From a virus: a DNA stretch of 64,000 bases. A model generated the notes under the pieces. It worked only from the letters and a program-made list of their open reading frames with translations. It was not told the DNA's origin and made no database searches. Of the stretch, positions 26,084 to 35,828 are shown one piece after another (the stretch's first letter is position 1; each line of letters opens with the position of its first letter). Where the stretch lies: positions 1 through 64,000 of the IMG/VR virus record IMGVR_UViG_3300042890_006148; one strand, given 5' to 3'. A program made the translations under genes and the position numbers.

Positions 26084-27181
26084 TTAATCCATTGGAAACA
26101 ATATGTGCTTGAAGTTTTCTGCTTCTAACATTAATAAAATAAAGTCATTATGCTTGATAAAATTTAGTTTAATTTTCTTATTGTCAAGTAAATCTAAAGC
26201 TCTGATTAGATGAGAAGACACATACGAGACTGAAAATAATTCATTATTCTCTATTTCAATTGTATCTACCACTGCATTTTTTTCATTGCTGTTTCCAGAT
26301 ATGACAAGCTTATCAGCATCTAAATTCAAGCTTATCATATGAGAATTTGCGATGCTTGAAACAAACTTCACACTCTTAACTAATGCATCTTTTTCAAGTG
26401 CAAGAGACAAGAAGAAGCTATCACTAAAGAATTGATTGAAATTTGAAAATATCTTTTCAAAAGTATTCTTCTCAAGATTACAAAACAATTCTCCGCCATC
26501 CCAAGAAAGGTAAAGCTTGCTATTGTGTAATGAAAAGACAACAGCTGATACTTTTTCTACATAATACAAAACGATATCAGAGATAGTTTTTGAAATTAAG
26601 TAAGATGGCTGTAATTCATACTTCTTGCCAAACACACTAATTCTATGTTTGTCTGAAGATTGAGTATTGATTTTCCCATCTTCAATAAACCAAAGAATAG
26701 AAGTATAAGGGTGCTCATCAAAATCAGGGGCACAAGAAAATGAAGTCATCTTGATACTGTGAACAAAATCGTCAACAGTAATATCCAAAGGCTCTAAATT
26801 ACTAGAAAAATCTACTGTAAAGTTATCAACAGGTGCAGAAGCCAAAGACACTCTTGTTTTCTTATTACCAAAGATAAGCATATTTTCTTCAGCATTATAG
26901 ATAAATTGAATTTCTTCTGTTGGAAAATTATTTACAGCATTATAGAAAGAGGATATATCTAAGCCAAAAGTGCCATCTTCAGTAGGTTCAACATTTTTTA
27001 GTAGAAATTTAGAACAACAAAAATTGTTTTCTGACTGCACATATAATTTTCCATCAGAAGAATGAAATATAAGACTACTAGATGATGCTTTGTTTTCTCG
27101 CATCGATAGCTTAGATTTCTCAATTTTATTAAGTAAGGCAAAGCATACAAGATGCTCTGCCTTATTCAACTTAAATTTCAA
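26084..27181 (-). CDS. dnaN: DNA polymerase III beta sliding clamp
   Basis: A 365-residue protein with the length and three-domain pattern of DnaN. Recognisable elements are APVDNFTV at the first domain boundary, SDKHRISVFGK (TDGHRLA-like) in the middle and a C-terminal VSYVSSHLIRALDLLDNKKIKLNF followed by HILFPMD, which matches the typical yvlMP-R end. It forms a ring that tethers the polymerase to DNA. The start is TTG, overlapping the purA stop (TTGA), with AAGGG in the tail of purA as a ribosome-binding site. It is followed at once by the delta-like gene. Confidence 0.85.
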   Translation of the reverse strand: MKFKLNKAEHLVCFALLNKIEKSKLSMRENKASSSSLIFHSSDGKLYVQSENNFCCSKFLLKNVEPTEDGTFGLDISSFYNAVNNFPTEEIQFIYNAEENMLIFGNKKTRVSLASAPVDNFTVDFSSNLEPLDITVDDFVHSIKMTSFSCAPDFDEHPYTSILWFIEDGKINTQSSDKHRISVFGKKYELQPSYLISKTISDIVLYYVEKVSAVVFSLHNSKLYLSWDGGELFCNLEKNTFEKIFSNFNQFFSDSFFLSLALEKDALVKSVKFVSSIANSHMISLNLDADKLVISGNSNEKNAVVDTIEIENNELFSVSYVSSHLIRALDLLDNKKIKLNFIKHNDFILLMLEAENFKHILFPMD

Positions 27182-28173
27182 TGTAGTTGCCCTTGGAATT
27201 GGATAAATATACCAGGAAGTACCATTCCAACTTCTTTCGAAATATTAGAAACAAATGTATCTTCATTTGCACAAGAAATCAACATATTGTTTTCGTAATA
27301 ATTCCAAGCACTGTCAACTTGTCGAAGAACATCCATTTTATTAATGATGAGTTTAGTAACACCATTCATTTGACAAGCAGTTATAACTTCTTGGATGTTG
27401 AGCCAGTCAATTTGTCTTGGTCGTCCTGTCGTGGCTCCATACTCTTGACCAATTTCTCTGAGCTGCTCAAATCGCTCGTCATCTTTTTGGTATCCTTTAG
27501 CTCCAACATAGGTAGAATAACACTTGATAACCCCGATAACATTCCGTACTTGCTTATAATTGAAACCATTATTTAATACTGCTCCTACACCTGTATTTGA
27601 TGATGTGACATAAGGGTAATCGCCAAAGTCAACATCAAGCCAATAACCTTGAGCTCCTTCGGCTAAAAAGCTCTTAGGGGAAGAATGAATAAGACTATGC
27701 ATATCAACAAGATATGGAGCTAATTCTGGAACATCTTTGGCACGAAGACCTATACGGGCAAACTTGTCTCGATAACAAGGTCCATTTCCAGTGCGAGTTG
27801 TTCCAATTTTTGTATCTTTGGAATCTTCGTCAATGTGATCTTGGGTTATTATATGTGCGTTTTCTGCTATTTTAAGGATTGATGTGTCAAACCCAAATCC
27901 TTCAAGATATTTAAGTTCGTCAAATAATTTTTGCGTATTGATAACACAACCATTACCGATGATACTAGGAATACCATGCAGAATGCCGCAAGGAACAAGG
28001 TGTGTAACAATTTTCTCTCCATTGAGGTAAATTGTATGACCAGCATTGCCTCCACCATTAAAGCGGACGACATAATCATAATTACCAGTACTTACCAGTT
28101 GATTAGCAATTTTACCTTTGCCCTCATCACCATACTGCATACCAATAACTACATCAACAGTTGAAGTTTCCAT
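27178..28173 (-). CDS. purA: adenylosuccinate synthetase (short phage/archaeal-type)
   Basis: The protein has 331 residues, shorter than the roughly 430 of bacterial PurA and close to phage PurZ and archaeal forms. Visible motifs are YGDEGKGK (GTP loop with catalytic Asp), GGGNAGHT with the catalytic His, GTTRTGNGPCYRDK, EGAQGYWLDVDFG, PYVTSSNT, and ATTGRPRQIDW with NKMDVL for GTP binding. It makes adenylosuccinate from IMP and aspartate. In phages that use 2-aminoadenine, PurZ commonly lacks the loop Asp; here it is kept, which favours ordinary PurA activity. It is the first gene of a purA-dnaN-delta cluster. Confidence 0.88.
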   Translation of the reverse strand: METSTVDVVIGMQYGDEGKGKIANQLVSTGNYDYVVRFNGGGNAGHTIYLNGEKIVTHLVPCGILHGIPSIIGNGCVINTQKLFDELKYLEGFGFDTSILKIAENAHIITQDHIDEDSKDTKIGTTRTGNGPCYRDKFARIGLRAKDVPELAPYLVDMHSLIHSSPKSFLAEGAQGYWLDVDFGDYPYVTSSNTGVGAVLNNGFNYKQVRNVIGVIKCYSTYVGAKGYQKDDERFEQLREIGQEYGATTGRPRQIDWLNIQEVITACQMNGVTKLIINKMDVLRQVDSAWNYYENNMLISCANEDTFVSNISKEVGMVLPGIFIQFQGQLH

Positions 28174-28242
28174 AAAAGAATATTACCAAGCCTATCTTTT
28201 AAAATCAAGGGTTTCTGGGGATAAATGTAAAATAAACTAAAT

Positions 28243-30960
28243 ATGTGGTACTCAAAAATTATCGAATCAGCAACTGCCTGGGATGTCCTTTCAACTAAAG
28301 AAGTTGTTTGGAGTGGCTCTTTTTCTAGAACATTCAAAGATTTTTCATTTTACAGCCCAAATAATATGCCTACTATGACTGCTATGCTTAAGTTGTTATT
28401 TGACATAGAAAAAGGCAAAAATAATGATTCTATTATTGATAAATATTTTGAAAAAGCTACAACAGATGTTAATGCTATGGCAGATATAATCAATTTTACT
28501 AGCGGATTATCAAAATTTATTGATAATGAAATGAAAAAACAAGGTAGTTCTGCCAATACAGATATGATGAAAGTTCTAGATTTTTTGGGAAAATTAAATA
28601 GTTTTTCAAAATCTCAAGGACATAAAGGAAATAAATTAGGAGACGAAATTCCTGATGCTGAAAAAGCAAAAGCATATGTCAATTCTACTTTAGGTATTGG
28701 ATTTACGACACTTAATTTATTAGTTAGAAAAGGCACTGAAATAAGTGATTCTCTCTCTTTATTTATGATGCGTGGTGATGACAAAGCATTACTGGGAATA
28801 CCCGATTCTGAACAAAGAAATTTATTGATAGAACAATTAAAACAACAGAAACCTGAATTGGAAAAGTTTGAGAGTTACGATGCTGCAATTACTACAATTT
28901 GGAGTGGAGAAATAAAGAATTATCTGCCCCTATTAAAGAGTTTTCTTTTTTCAGGAATTGATCCACCTCAAATTTTAAATATGATTATTCAGATATTAAA
29001 TCAATCTGATATAGAACAAAAAGATGTTGTTAGCATGGTTATGGGCTTACCTACAGAGTCTTTAGTTGACACACTTACTAATTTAGAACAATATACCCAG
29101 TATGATGAATTCGTAACACCTTTAGTCAAAAGATTATATAACGTAATTAATTCATATGAACTAGACAACAATCCTTTGCTAATTGGAAAACTTAAAAGAA
29201 GTAAAAAATTTATTGCTTATATTGATTCGCTAGGTGATGATTGCACACCTATGTATATAATAAAGGGAATTGCAAAGCCTGAAGTCATCATAAGGTATTT
29301 GGAAAAAAACCCAGAAGATTTTGATAAATTTAATATAAATCTTTTGAGCAGTTTGGGTGATGAGATTAAAAATAAAATCATTGCTCGTGGAACTGCAGCC
29401 AAAGCAAAAATTCAATCTGACGGTTTAGCTTTATTGGAAAAAGCTGCAAAACAGGGTGTAATTAAAATTACTAAAGCATCAGATAGTTCTTTCAACTATG
29501 CATATGGAAAAGGACCTAAAAATGAAGTAGTTCCAGAAGGTATGTCAGAAAGCGGAATTAGACAAAAAAATAAATCTGACGAAATTTTTGGAAAAATATA
29601 TCAATCCTATGAAGATCGTATGATGCAAGAAGCACCCTTTGCTGGAACAAGCATAAAAGACATCAAAACATATGCTGATCAGATGGTAATCATAGAATTT
29701 AGCACTTGGAGCTTACAAAACTTTATGCAAGAAAATAATGCTCCAAAAATGAAAATTGGTCCTGTAGATTTGATTGATGAAAAATGGGGTGGATTATTTG
29801 TCCCAAGATTTCCAACTAAAGATAGAGGCCCAGTACCAGCTATCTTAATTAAAACTGACATATGGAATCAACTTTCTTATCATAAAGCTTTAGCAGAAAA
29901 CATTGGTATGGATGCTGAAAATTATGTTGAAGCTACCAGAAGACACGAAGTTGCTCACGCATTGCAATATTTACAGTCTGGTGATTTGACGATGCAAGAT
30001 TCTATTGCATTAAATCCAGAATTGACACCAGAAGAAGCATATATCTCTAATCCATCAGAGCTTTATGCAAGAATCCACGGAGACATTCCTTATCTTTCAA
30101 AAATATTTGATGCTCATATTGGTAACTTGATGTCTGATAGAAAAATCTATAATGCTGCAAAAGAACAATGGATTTTAGATATTCAGGATGAGATGGTTCA
30201 CTTAATGTCAGGTGGAACCAATGCTACAAGATTACTTGCAGACATGGAAGCTGGAAGATTTGGTACTTTCACATCTGATTCTGGTCAAACCATAAAATTA
30301 ACAGACCCACTTGAAGCAATTAATAAAAAATTACAACGTCAAAGAAATAGACTTGAGATGATTTTTCACGAAACATTTCAAATACAAGGCAGAAGAGATT
30401 ACAGAAGAGGCTTGATTGGTAGGAAAAATCAATTATTACAACAAATACAGTCTACTCCTATTTATTCTCGTGAAAGAACAGATCTTGAAAAAGAATTAAA
30501 AGAAGTAGAAACCCAATTAATAGAATCTGGAAAAATGTTAATCTTTGATGTTAAAGATGTATCTGAAGCTGTAGTTGAAGGATATATGTCTGATTATTAT
30601 TCAAAGATTGCAGAAGCTGTGGCTAACGGATTGCTTACTACAGACATTGTAAATCCAGAAGGCGAAGATAGAAGAAAAGAAAATGAGCAATTAAGAGAAC
30701 AAGCTAAAAAGACACAAGATCCTCCAACAGCTCAAGATATCAAGGGACACTCAAGATTCCAAATACAGCAGACAGAACCAATTCCTAGTGGTAGAAAAAT
30801 TGATGTCATTATTCCTAGATTTAAAGGACCAGGAAGACCACCGGGCAATTTTCCAGGATTTGATGATGCTGAACAAGATGAAACACAAGTTGATCTTTCT
30901 ATAGAGAGAGATGAAGATAAAACTGCTAAAGTTTATAATTTTAGAAAAAGTTTAGGATAG
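28243..30960 (+). CDS. MWY-tagged protein with zincin (HExxH) domain
   Basis: The protein has 905 residues. It starts MWYSKIIESA, one of four genes here with an MWY start. The first about 400 residues are helical and unknown. At 568-572 is HEVAH, the zinc metalloprotease motif, preceded by ATRR and followed by a likely third ligand Glu606 in NPSELYARIHGD. After it come a coiled, charged region (about 690-770) and a Pro-rich, acidic tail with a GRPPGNFPG element. Zincins in phages may mature virion proteins or act on host proteins after injection. The flanking genes are unknown. The start lies 70 bases from the divergent purA gene. Confidence 0.7.
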   Translation: MWYSKIIESATAWDVLSTKEVVWSGSFSRTFKDFSFYSPNNMPTMTAMLKLLFDIEKGKNNDSIIDKYFEKATTDVNAMADIINFTSGLSKFIDNEMKKQGSSANTDMMKVLDFLGKLNSFSKSQGHKGNKLGDEIPDAEKAKAYVNSTLGIGFTTLNLLVRKGTEISDSLSLFMMRGDDKALLGIPDSEQRNLLIEQLKQQKPELEKFESYDAAITTIWSGEIKNYLPLLKSFLFSGIDPPQILNMIIQILNQSDIEQKDVVSMVMGLPTESLVDTLTNLEQYTQYDEFVTPLVKRLYNVINSYELDNNPLLIGKLKRSKKFIAYIDSLGDDCTPMYIIKGIAKPEVIIRYLEKNPEDFDKFNINLLSSLGDEIKNKIIARGTAAKAKIQSDGLALLEKAAKQGVIKITKASDSSFNYAYGKGPKNEVVPEGMSESGIRQKNKSDEIFGKIYQSYEDRMMQEAPFAGTSIKDIKTYADQMVIIEFSTWSLQNFMQENNAPKMKIGPVDLIDEKWGGLFVPRFPTKDRGPVPAILIKTDIWNQLSYHKALAENIGMDAENYVEATRRHEVAHALQYLQSGDLTMQDSIALNPELTPEEAYISNPSELYARIHGDIPYLSKIFDAHIGNLMSDRKIYNAAKEQWILDIQDEMVHLMSGGTNATRLLADMEAGRFGTFTSDSGQTIKLTDPLEAINKKLQRQRNRLEMIFHETFQIQGRRDYRRGLIGRKNQLLQQIQSTPIYSRERTDLEKELKEVETQLIESGKMLIFDVKDVSEAVVEGYMSDYYSKIAEAVANGLLTTDIVNPEGEDRRKENEQLREQAKKTQDPPTAQDIKGHSRFQIQQTEPIPSGRKIDVIIPRFKGPGRPPGNFPGFDDAEQDETQVDLSIERDEDKTAKVYNFRKSLG

Positions 30961-30992
30961 GTATTAAGTTTTATAAATAAGTAAACAATGAT

Positions 30993-32618
30993 ATGAAAAC
31001 ATTTGATCTAGTACTTTTTCATGATATTATCACAACTTTTGAAAATAATAATTTCAAAGAAGCTTCAATATTACATTCGCATTTTATAAAAGTTGCTCAA
31101 CCTACACAAAATCCAAGTGATAAAGAAGCTTTAGATATTATTGCTGAAAAAGGTTTAGAAGAAGAATATAAAAATTTTGCAATTGAATATTTTAGATCTC
31201 AACCACAATTTGAAGAATCTGATGATTTTGAAGAAATTTTTAATGTATATGGAGCAAACAACAGTTTACTTGCAGAACAATTTTTACAATCTACAGGAAA
31301 TGATCAATTCATAGATGTTCAAGAAAGATCTGAAAAAGGTGAAGAAATTGTCGAAATGCTTGAAACTTTATCAGTATCAGACAAAAGAATTAATAAGTTA
31401 AATGAAACATTAAAAGTAGCTATAAGAAAAGGCTTGCCAGTTGCTTTTGTTTTAGCAGGATCTGCAAAATTATATTATTTACTTAAATATCTCATTGAAA
31501 ACAGAGAAGAGATTGCAAAATACATCACTGTAATTTTTGGAGTAATATCTTCAATTTTATCTTCTTTACCTCCAGTCAATTTTACATTATTTAATATCCA
31601 GCAAATACCTTCCGTTTCTGAAATTGTTGAAGATAGAAGAATTATCAATGTCACTAGAGTCAATGATGTGTATAGATATTTTATTCAATATCAAACTCCG
31701 AGTGATGATAAATTCCATCAAATTATTATTGAGACAGTAGACGAAAATAATGATAGAAACACTACCAAACTTAAAGCAAAATCTGGTGAAAAAATTTCAG
31801 AACCATTTACTAGTCCAAAAAAATTCAAATCAATAAAAGTTTTTGATAATGGAAAGCTTGTTGATTCACAATCAAAAGCTCAAGCCTCCAAACAGATAGA
31901 AGATAAAAAAGAAAGAGTAAATCAACATTCTGATACGCCTCCATCAAAACAATCGCCTACAAAAATTAAATCTGAAGAAAATATTAAAGTACCATTACCT
32001 CAGGCAGTAAGTAAACCAAAGAGTAAAATTGGTCCTGCTGAAGAAAAAATAGATCAAAAAAATACAGAAAATAATGTATCTGATCAGGCTATGTCCTTAA
32101 CTACACCTACATTTAATAATAGGCAATTTAATACTCCACAAATCAATGTTGAAACAGAGCCAGTGGAAGTTCAACCAAGTTCTTCTCGTATCAAGCCAAA
32201 TATTCCTGAAAAAAGAGAAGACAATAAATATTATTTAGAAAATAAACCAGATACTGCTTTGGATAAGCCAGAAGAATTCAATTCTAAAAGAAGCAGAATA
32301 CCTGGAATACACCCTGAATTAGATGATATGGTTGTTGACACTATGCGAAAACATTTGGGTGAAAATGTGTCATTGAGAATACACGAACCTACTTCAAATG
32401 AATATGACGATGTAAATCAGTTTGTTGAATTTATTTTCCCAGATAAAAAGAAAAATTATATTGTTGAATTTAATTTAAATGGAAACACTGGAAGAAAATC
32501 TAAAGAAAATCATTCTGCAGACTTCTTTAAGAAAAAATCAAGATTTAGTTTGCCTAAAGTTAATTTAGATGATGAGCAAGTTCAAGGCATTTTATCAGGA
32601 TTATTAAGAAGAAGATAA
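30993..32618 (+). CDS. unknown tagged protein with hydrophobic segment
   Basis: The protein has 541 residues. Residues 1-36 form the two-helix tag module ending FIKVAQ, shared with the 47380 and 48039 proteins. A helical region follows, with a strongly hydrophobic run at about 178-200 (YITVIFGVISSILSSL) that could cross or touch a membrane. A beta-rich piece lies near 205-275, then a long disordered Lys/Pro/Ser stretch (about 285-420), and a small C-terminal domain (about 430-500). It overlaps the convergent downstream gene by 15 bases. Membrane insertion after injection is conceivable but unproven. Confidence 0.5.
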   Translation: MKTFDLVLFHDIITTFENNNFKEASILHSHFIKVAQPTQNPSDKEALDIIAEKGLEEEYKNFAIEYFRSQPQFEESDDFEEIFNVYGANNSLLAEQFLQSTGNDQFIDVQERSEKGEEIVEMLETLSVSDKRINKLNETLKVAIRKGLPVAFVLAGSAKLYYLLKYLIENREEIAKYITVIFGVISSILSSLPPVNFTLFNIQQIPSVSEIVEDRRIINVTRVNDVYRYFIQYQTPSDDKFHQIIIETVDENNDRNTTKLKAKSGEKISEPFTSPKKFKSIKVFDNGKLVDSQSKAQASKQIEDKKERVNQHSDTPPSKQSPTKIKSEENIKVPLPQAVSKPKSKIGPAEEKIDQKNTENNVSDQAMSLTTPTFNNRQFNTPQINVETEPVEVQPSSSRIKPNIPEKREDNKYYLENKPDTALDKPEEFNSKRSRIPGIHPELDDMVVDTMRKHLGENVSLRIHEPTSNEYDDVNQFVEFIFPDKKKNYIVEFNLNGNTGRKSKENHSADFFKKKSRFSLPKVNLDDEQVQGILSGLLRRR

Positions 32619-33236
32619 ATCTATATCTTTTTCTTCATCAAAAAATTCCCTGTCATCCACACCATTCATTTGATAATCAATGTGGGCATCAGGGAATTTT
32701 TGTCTTATTCTACTTATAGCTTCGTCTTTGCTGTAATCTTCTAATGGTAAATTAGTGGTGAAAACAACCTCATGATGAATTTCTTCTGCATCTTCTTCAT
32801 CACTATATAATTCTTCTAAACCAGGAATAGACAATTGATCTGTAATTAGTTTACCTTCTTTATCAGACCCTCTTGATAATGCCTTAAATGACAAAGGATC
32901 CATAAAGAAAAATTTCCAAACACCACTTTCAGGAAATAATAAAATTTGAGGATAAAGCTCAAAATGTTTTCTTGTGCCTTTATGTTTGTCAGAAATTTGT
33001 TCTAAAGGATCTTTTGAACGATCAAAAGTGAAGTTATCATCACCTAAAACTTCAATAGGATCTTTGCCTTCTTTTCTAGCTCTGGTTAAGGCAAAATCAG
33101 AAAATGTCTGAGGATTTTTATATACCTGATCAAAATCCAAATCAGAAGAATCAATTGCTACTTTGGTAAATTTATCTGCAAGTTTGAAGCATCCTAAGAT
33201 ATCCAAAACAGATGCTGTGCGAAGAAAGTTTATCAT
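32604..33236 (-). CDS. unknown protein with short N-terminal tag
   Basis: The protein has 210 residues. It begins MINFLRTASVLDILGCFKLADKFTKVA, a shorter version of the helical tag (helix, Gly turn, Ala-Asp, F-x-K-V-A). The body is acidic, with a FDRSKDPLEQISDKHKG stretch, a beta segment (ILLFPESGVWKFFFMDPLSF) and an acidic C-terminus. No family is recognised. Its ATG overlaps the TGA of the upstream sigma factor gene (ATGA), so it is co-translated with that regulator. Confidence 0.5.
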   Translation of the reverse strand: MINFLRTASVLDILGCFKLADKFTKVAIDSSDLDFDQVYKNPQTFSDFALTRARKEGKDPIEVLGDDNFTFDRSKDPLEQISDKHKGTRKHFELYPQILLFPESGVWKFFFMDPLSFKALSRGSDKEGKLITDQLSIPGLEELYSDEEDAEEIHHEVVFTTNLPLEDYSKDEAISRIRQKFPDAHIDYQMNGVDDREFFDEEKDIDLSSS

Positions 33237-33922
33237 GATCTACCTTTTGGCTTCTTATGAGTAGCATCATTGTTCTCATCATCTTTGAATTGAACATAAA
33301 CCTCAGATGCTTTTTTTCTAATTCTAGTGAGTGCATTGTCAACACATTTAGCTGGAACATTCAAGGTGTGAGAAATTTCTTTGTATGATGAATTGTGACC
33401 ATATTCAACAAAAATGTCTGCTTCTAATGAAGTGAGTTTATCCATCAACATTTCTGAATTTAATTCTAATTCTTGTCTAACAATAATATCTTCAACTAAA
33501 TTTACTTCTGGAGATTCATCATAAGGATTTTTCTTATCAGGAATATAGTCTCCTAATGAATGGAAATTACCATCATCATTTAAAATAAAAGGAGCGTCTA
33601 GCGAAATAGAATCATTCAAAGCTGAATTCTTCATTCTTTTCGCTGACGCTATAGCTGTTGCAAGATGTCTTTTACAAACTAAATTTACGCAAAAGTTCTT
33701 AAATGTTGTGTCTTTAGTGCAATCGTAGGAATTTACCGCTTTAAATACACCTAATCTCAATTCTTGCATTACATCTTCTCTGTCTCCACCGACTATGAAA
33801 AAGTGTGGTGCAATTTTCTTGAGATCTGGTTCTACCATCTTGAGCAACTTTTTAAATGCTGCTTGGTTTCCTGCTTTAGCTCTATTTACTATTCTGACTA
33901 TTCTGAAATCTTCGGTTGCCAT
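33233..33922 (-). CDS. second sigma-70 family sigma factor
   Basis: The protein has about 229 residues; ATG 33922 has GGGAG five bases upstream. Region 2 is at about 15-95 (RAKAGNQAAFKKLLKMVEPDL, DREDVMQELRLGVFKAVNSYDCTKDTTFKNFCVNLVCKRHL). A linker with an acidic insert follows, and region 4 (KLTSLEADIFVEYGHNSSYKEISHTLNVPAKCVDNALTRIRKK) contains the helix-turn-helix. The pattern resembles SigH/SigB-like factors. It is a regulator distinct from the 24507 sigma factor, so at least two promoter classes are expected. The C-terminus is basic and polar. Confidence 0.85.
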   Translation of the reverse strand: MATEDFRIVRIVNRAKAGNQAAFKKLLKMVEPDLKKIAPHFFIVGGDREDVMQELRLGVFKAVNSYDCTKDTTFKNFCVNLVCKRHLATAIASAKRMKNSALNDSISLDAPFILNDDGNFHSLGDYIPDKKNPYDESPEVNLVEDIIVRQELELNSEMLMDKLTSLEADIFVEYGHNSSYKEISHTLNVPAKCVDNALTRIRKKASEVYVQFKDDENNDATHKKPKGRS

Positions 33923-33962
33923 CAAAACTCCCGAAGGCACAATTCATTAAAAAAACTTCTTT

Positions 33963-35024
33963 TTACGCCTTTTCCCTATTTGCGTACTTTTCTATAATTT
34001 TGAGGACACCAGTAGTTGCAACGATATCCTCTGAGACAGTTTGCCTTATATCTTTTGAAATATTATACAATTGTTCTGCGATATCTATAAGCAACAAAGT
34101 ATCAACAGACTTGGCTATATTTTCTATATCCTCATCTCTTTCCACCTTTTTTGTTTTAATAACAATATACTTAAAAGCAGTAATGAAGATTTGTGATGTT
34201 TCTGATAATAAATTACCTAAATTTCTTCCTTCTGCGTTAGCTGATTGAATTATTCTAAACGCATTAGCAAAATCTTCATTAATTATTGTGTAAGAAAGGT
34301 CTATTGCAAGCTGTTTTGGAGATCTATCAAGCAATTCTCTGATGTTTTCTTCAGATATATCTTTGTAAGAAGCTTGCTCAAGAATAGATAAAGCTGTTCT
34401 AGCACTACCTTCAGCATCAGTAGCAATAAGATTTAATGCCTCTTCTTCAAAAACAAGATTTTCTTTCTCACAAACTTCTGTAAGTAATTCAACTAAATTT
34501 TGTTTAGTCAACTTCTTCATCATAAATGTCTGGCAACGAGTATGGATAGCACGAAGAATTTTATGTGGATCTGTAGTGCAAAAGAAAAATTTTACATATG
34601 CTGGCGGTTCTTCAGTAAGCTTGATAAGAGATGTTTGAGCTTGAGTGGTTAGCATTTGAGCTTCATCAAGGATAAAAATCTTATATTTACCTAGTGTTGG
34701 AGCAAGACGAGATAATTGAACAACATTTTCTCGGATATGATCAACACCATTATTTACAGCACAATTAATTTCATAAACATCTGGATGCTCATCAGTTAAG
34801 ACCATATCTTTCAAATCATCTTGGCCTTCATTGCAAAGAAGATGAGCTGAAGCAACACGAGCAAGAGTTGTCTTACCAGTACCAGGAGGGCCAGCAAAAA
34901 TATAGGCGTGAGTAGTTCTGTTATTCTTAATTTGAATTTCAAGAATATCTGCTGACTTACTGCCCTTTATATCTTTGAATGTTTTAGGGCGATATTTATT
35001 GTAATAGCTTTGACTAATCATCAT
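33963..35024 (-). CDS. dnaX: clamp-loader gamma/tau subunit (DnaX-like)
   Basis: A 353-residue AAA+ protein. It has a YNKYRPKTFKDIKG start, Walker A GPPGTGKT at about 44-51, INCAVNNGVDHIREN, Walker B ILDEAQML near 115, sensor 1 FFCTTDPHKIL and a TRCQTF arginine-finger region. A clear difference from bacterial DnaX is the loss of the four-cysteine zinc module after Walker A. The C-terminal collar is short, as in a gamma form; there is no tau extension. It should load the beta clamp together with the delta-like protein of 25081; no delta-prime gene is in the window. It overlaps the upstream gene by 11 bases. Confidence 0.9.
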   Translation of the reverse strand: MMISQSYYNKYRPKTFKDIKGSKSADILEIQIKNNRTTHAYIFAGPPGTGKTTLARVASAHLLCNEGQDDLKDMVLTDEHPDVYEINCAVNNGVDHIRENVVQLSRLAPTLGKYKIFILDEAQMLTTQAQTSLIKLTEEPPAYVKFFFCTTDPHKILRAIHTRCQTFMMKKLTKQNLVELLTEVCEKENLVFEEEALNLIATDAEGSARTALSILEQASYKDISEENIRELLDRSPKQLAIDLSYTIINEDFANAFRIIQSANAEGRNLGNLLSETSQIFITAFKYIVIKTKKVERDEDIENIAKSVDTLLLIDIAEQLYNISKDIRQTVSEDIVATTGVLKIIEKYANREKA

Positions 35025-35496
35025 CTTCCATCGGTAATATAAGAGATAAGGCGTGAGTACCTTCTAAAAGAGACGGTAAACCTTCCTTGGACATCCAATA
35101 AGGGCCAAATCCAGATCTAACAAAATATTCTGTAATAAAGCCATAATCTTGAACATCGAATGTACGAATTTTACCATCCAATGAGGGACTTATCGAATAT
35201 AAGCAACGGAAAATAATCCATTCCTTTTTAGATTGTTCTAATTCTTCCCATAAGTCAGACCACACACCAAGGCAGTAAACTTTTCCATTACCAAGAGATT
35301 GTAAAATTCCCCTAGCCCAAGATTGAGTTAGCCCCGACATAATATATGGCGGGGCATTCTTTCCTTTATATCCATCCATCTCTACAAAATGAACTAAATC
35401 TAAATTTACATATCCTAAAAAGGGATAATATTTAGAAACGAGCTTTTCTGCAATTTCTTTGCATTCAATGGACTCAATAAATTCTGGATCACTCAT
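35014..35496 (-). CDS. degenerate phage metallopeptidase-like protein
   Basis: The 160-residue sequence matches the layout of the phage putative metallopeptidase family (PhageMetallopep-like): AEKLVSKYYPFLGYVNLDLV at the start, a VWSDLWEELEQSKKEW strand-helix and a C-terminal GKIRTFDVQDYGFITEYFV box like the HDVEDF element. Where family members carry HExxH, this protein has IFRCLYSI, so zinc hydrolase activity is probably lost. It may have kept a structural or regulatory role. It is coupled by overlaps to the clamp-loader gene and to a small conserved gene. Confidence 0.5.
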   Translation of the reverse strand: MSDPEFIESIECKEIAEKLVSKYYPFLGYVNLDLVHFVEMDGYKGKNAPPYIMSGLTQSWARGILQSLGNGKVYCLGVWSDLWEELEQSKKEWIIFRCLYSISPSLDGKIRTFDVQDYGFITEYFVRSGFGPYWMSKEGLPSLLEGTHALSLILPMEDDD

Positions 35497-35828
35497 AATG
35501 ATAGCTGTGTAACCGCTACTACTTGTCCACTTTGATCACGAATTGCTGTTGGACCAGTATCAACACTAAATACATCTTCACGATCAAATGGAACAAAGTC
35601 CATTACAATTCTGCTTACAATGTAATAAACACCATCTTCAGAATCAGGAAGATTTACAATTTTTTCAAAGTGAGTTTCAGCAATAGGAATTCCAGACAAA
35701 TAAGCAACAATTCTTTGCTTGGTTTCTATTCGGCAAGGATTCTCACATCTAGGCAATGTAGCGTGTCCTGAAATTGTAATATCGTGACCAATTAAGTTCA
35801 CAAACTTTTTAAATTCTGGATGTATCAT
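35493..35828 (-). CDS. small conserved hypothetical protein
   Basis: A 111-residue beta-rich protein. From memory the pattern (VNLIGHDITI, a CR-I-TKQRIVAYLSGIPI stretch, VNLPDSEDGVYYIVSRIV, then DTGPTAIRDQSGQVVAVTQL) resembles small proteins of phage and actinobacterial genomes of unknown function. Conserved Gly-Pro and Arg-Asp in GPTAIRD may form a loop. It overlaps both neighbours by four bases (ATGA), next to the HAD phosphatase gene. No role can be given. Confidence 0.5.
   Translation of the reverse strand: MIHPEFKKFVNLIGHDITISGHATLPRCENPCRIETKQRIVAYLSGIPIAETHFEKIVNLPDSEDGVYYIVSRIVMDFVPFDREDVFSVDTGPTAIRDQSGQVVAVTQLSL

Noticed and set aside
27178-28173. 2-aminoadenine (Z) genome
   Set aside because: The short PurA keeps the loop Asp, and no DatZ, MazZ or DpoZ-like gene is in the window; the polymerase is DnaE. 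Not excluded for the full genome.
35014-35496. Active zinc metallopeptidase
   Set aside because: The HExxH position reads IFRCLYSI, without the histidines or glutamate needed.
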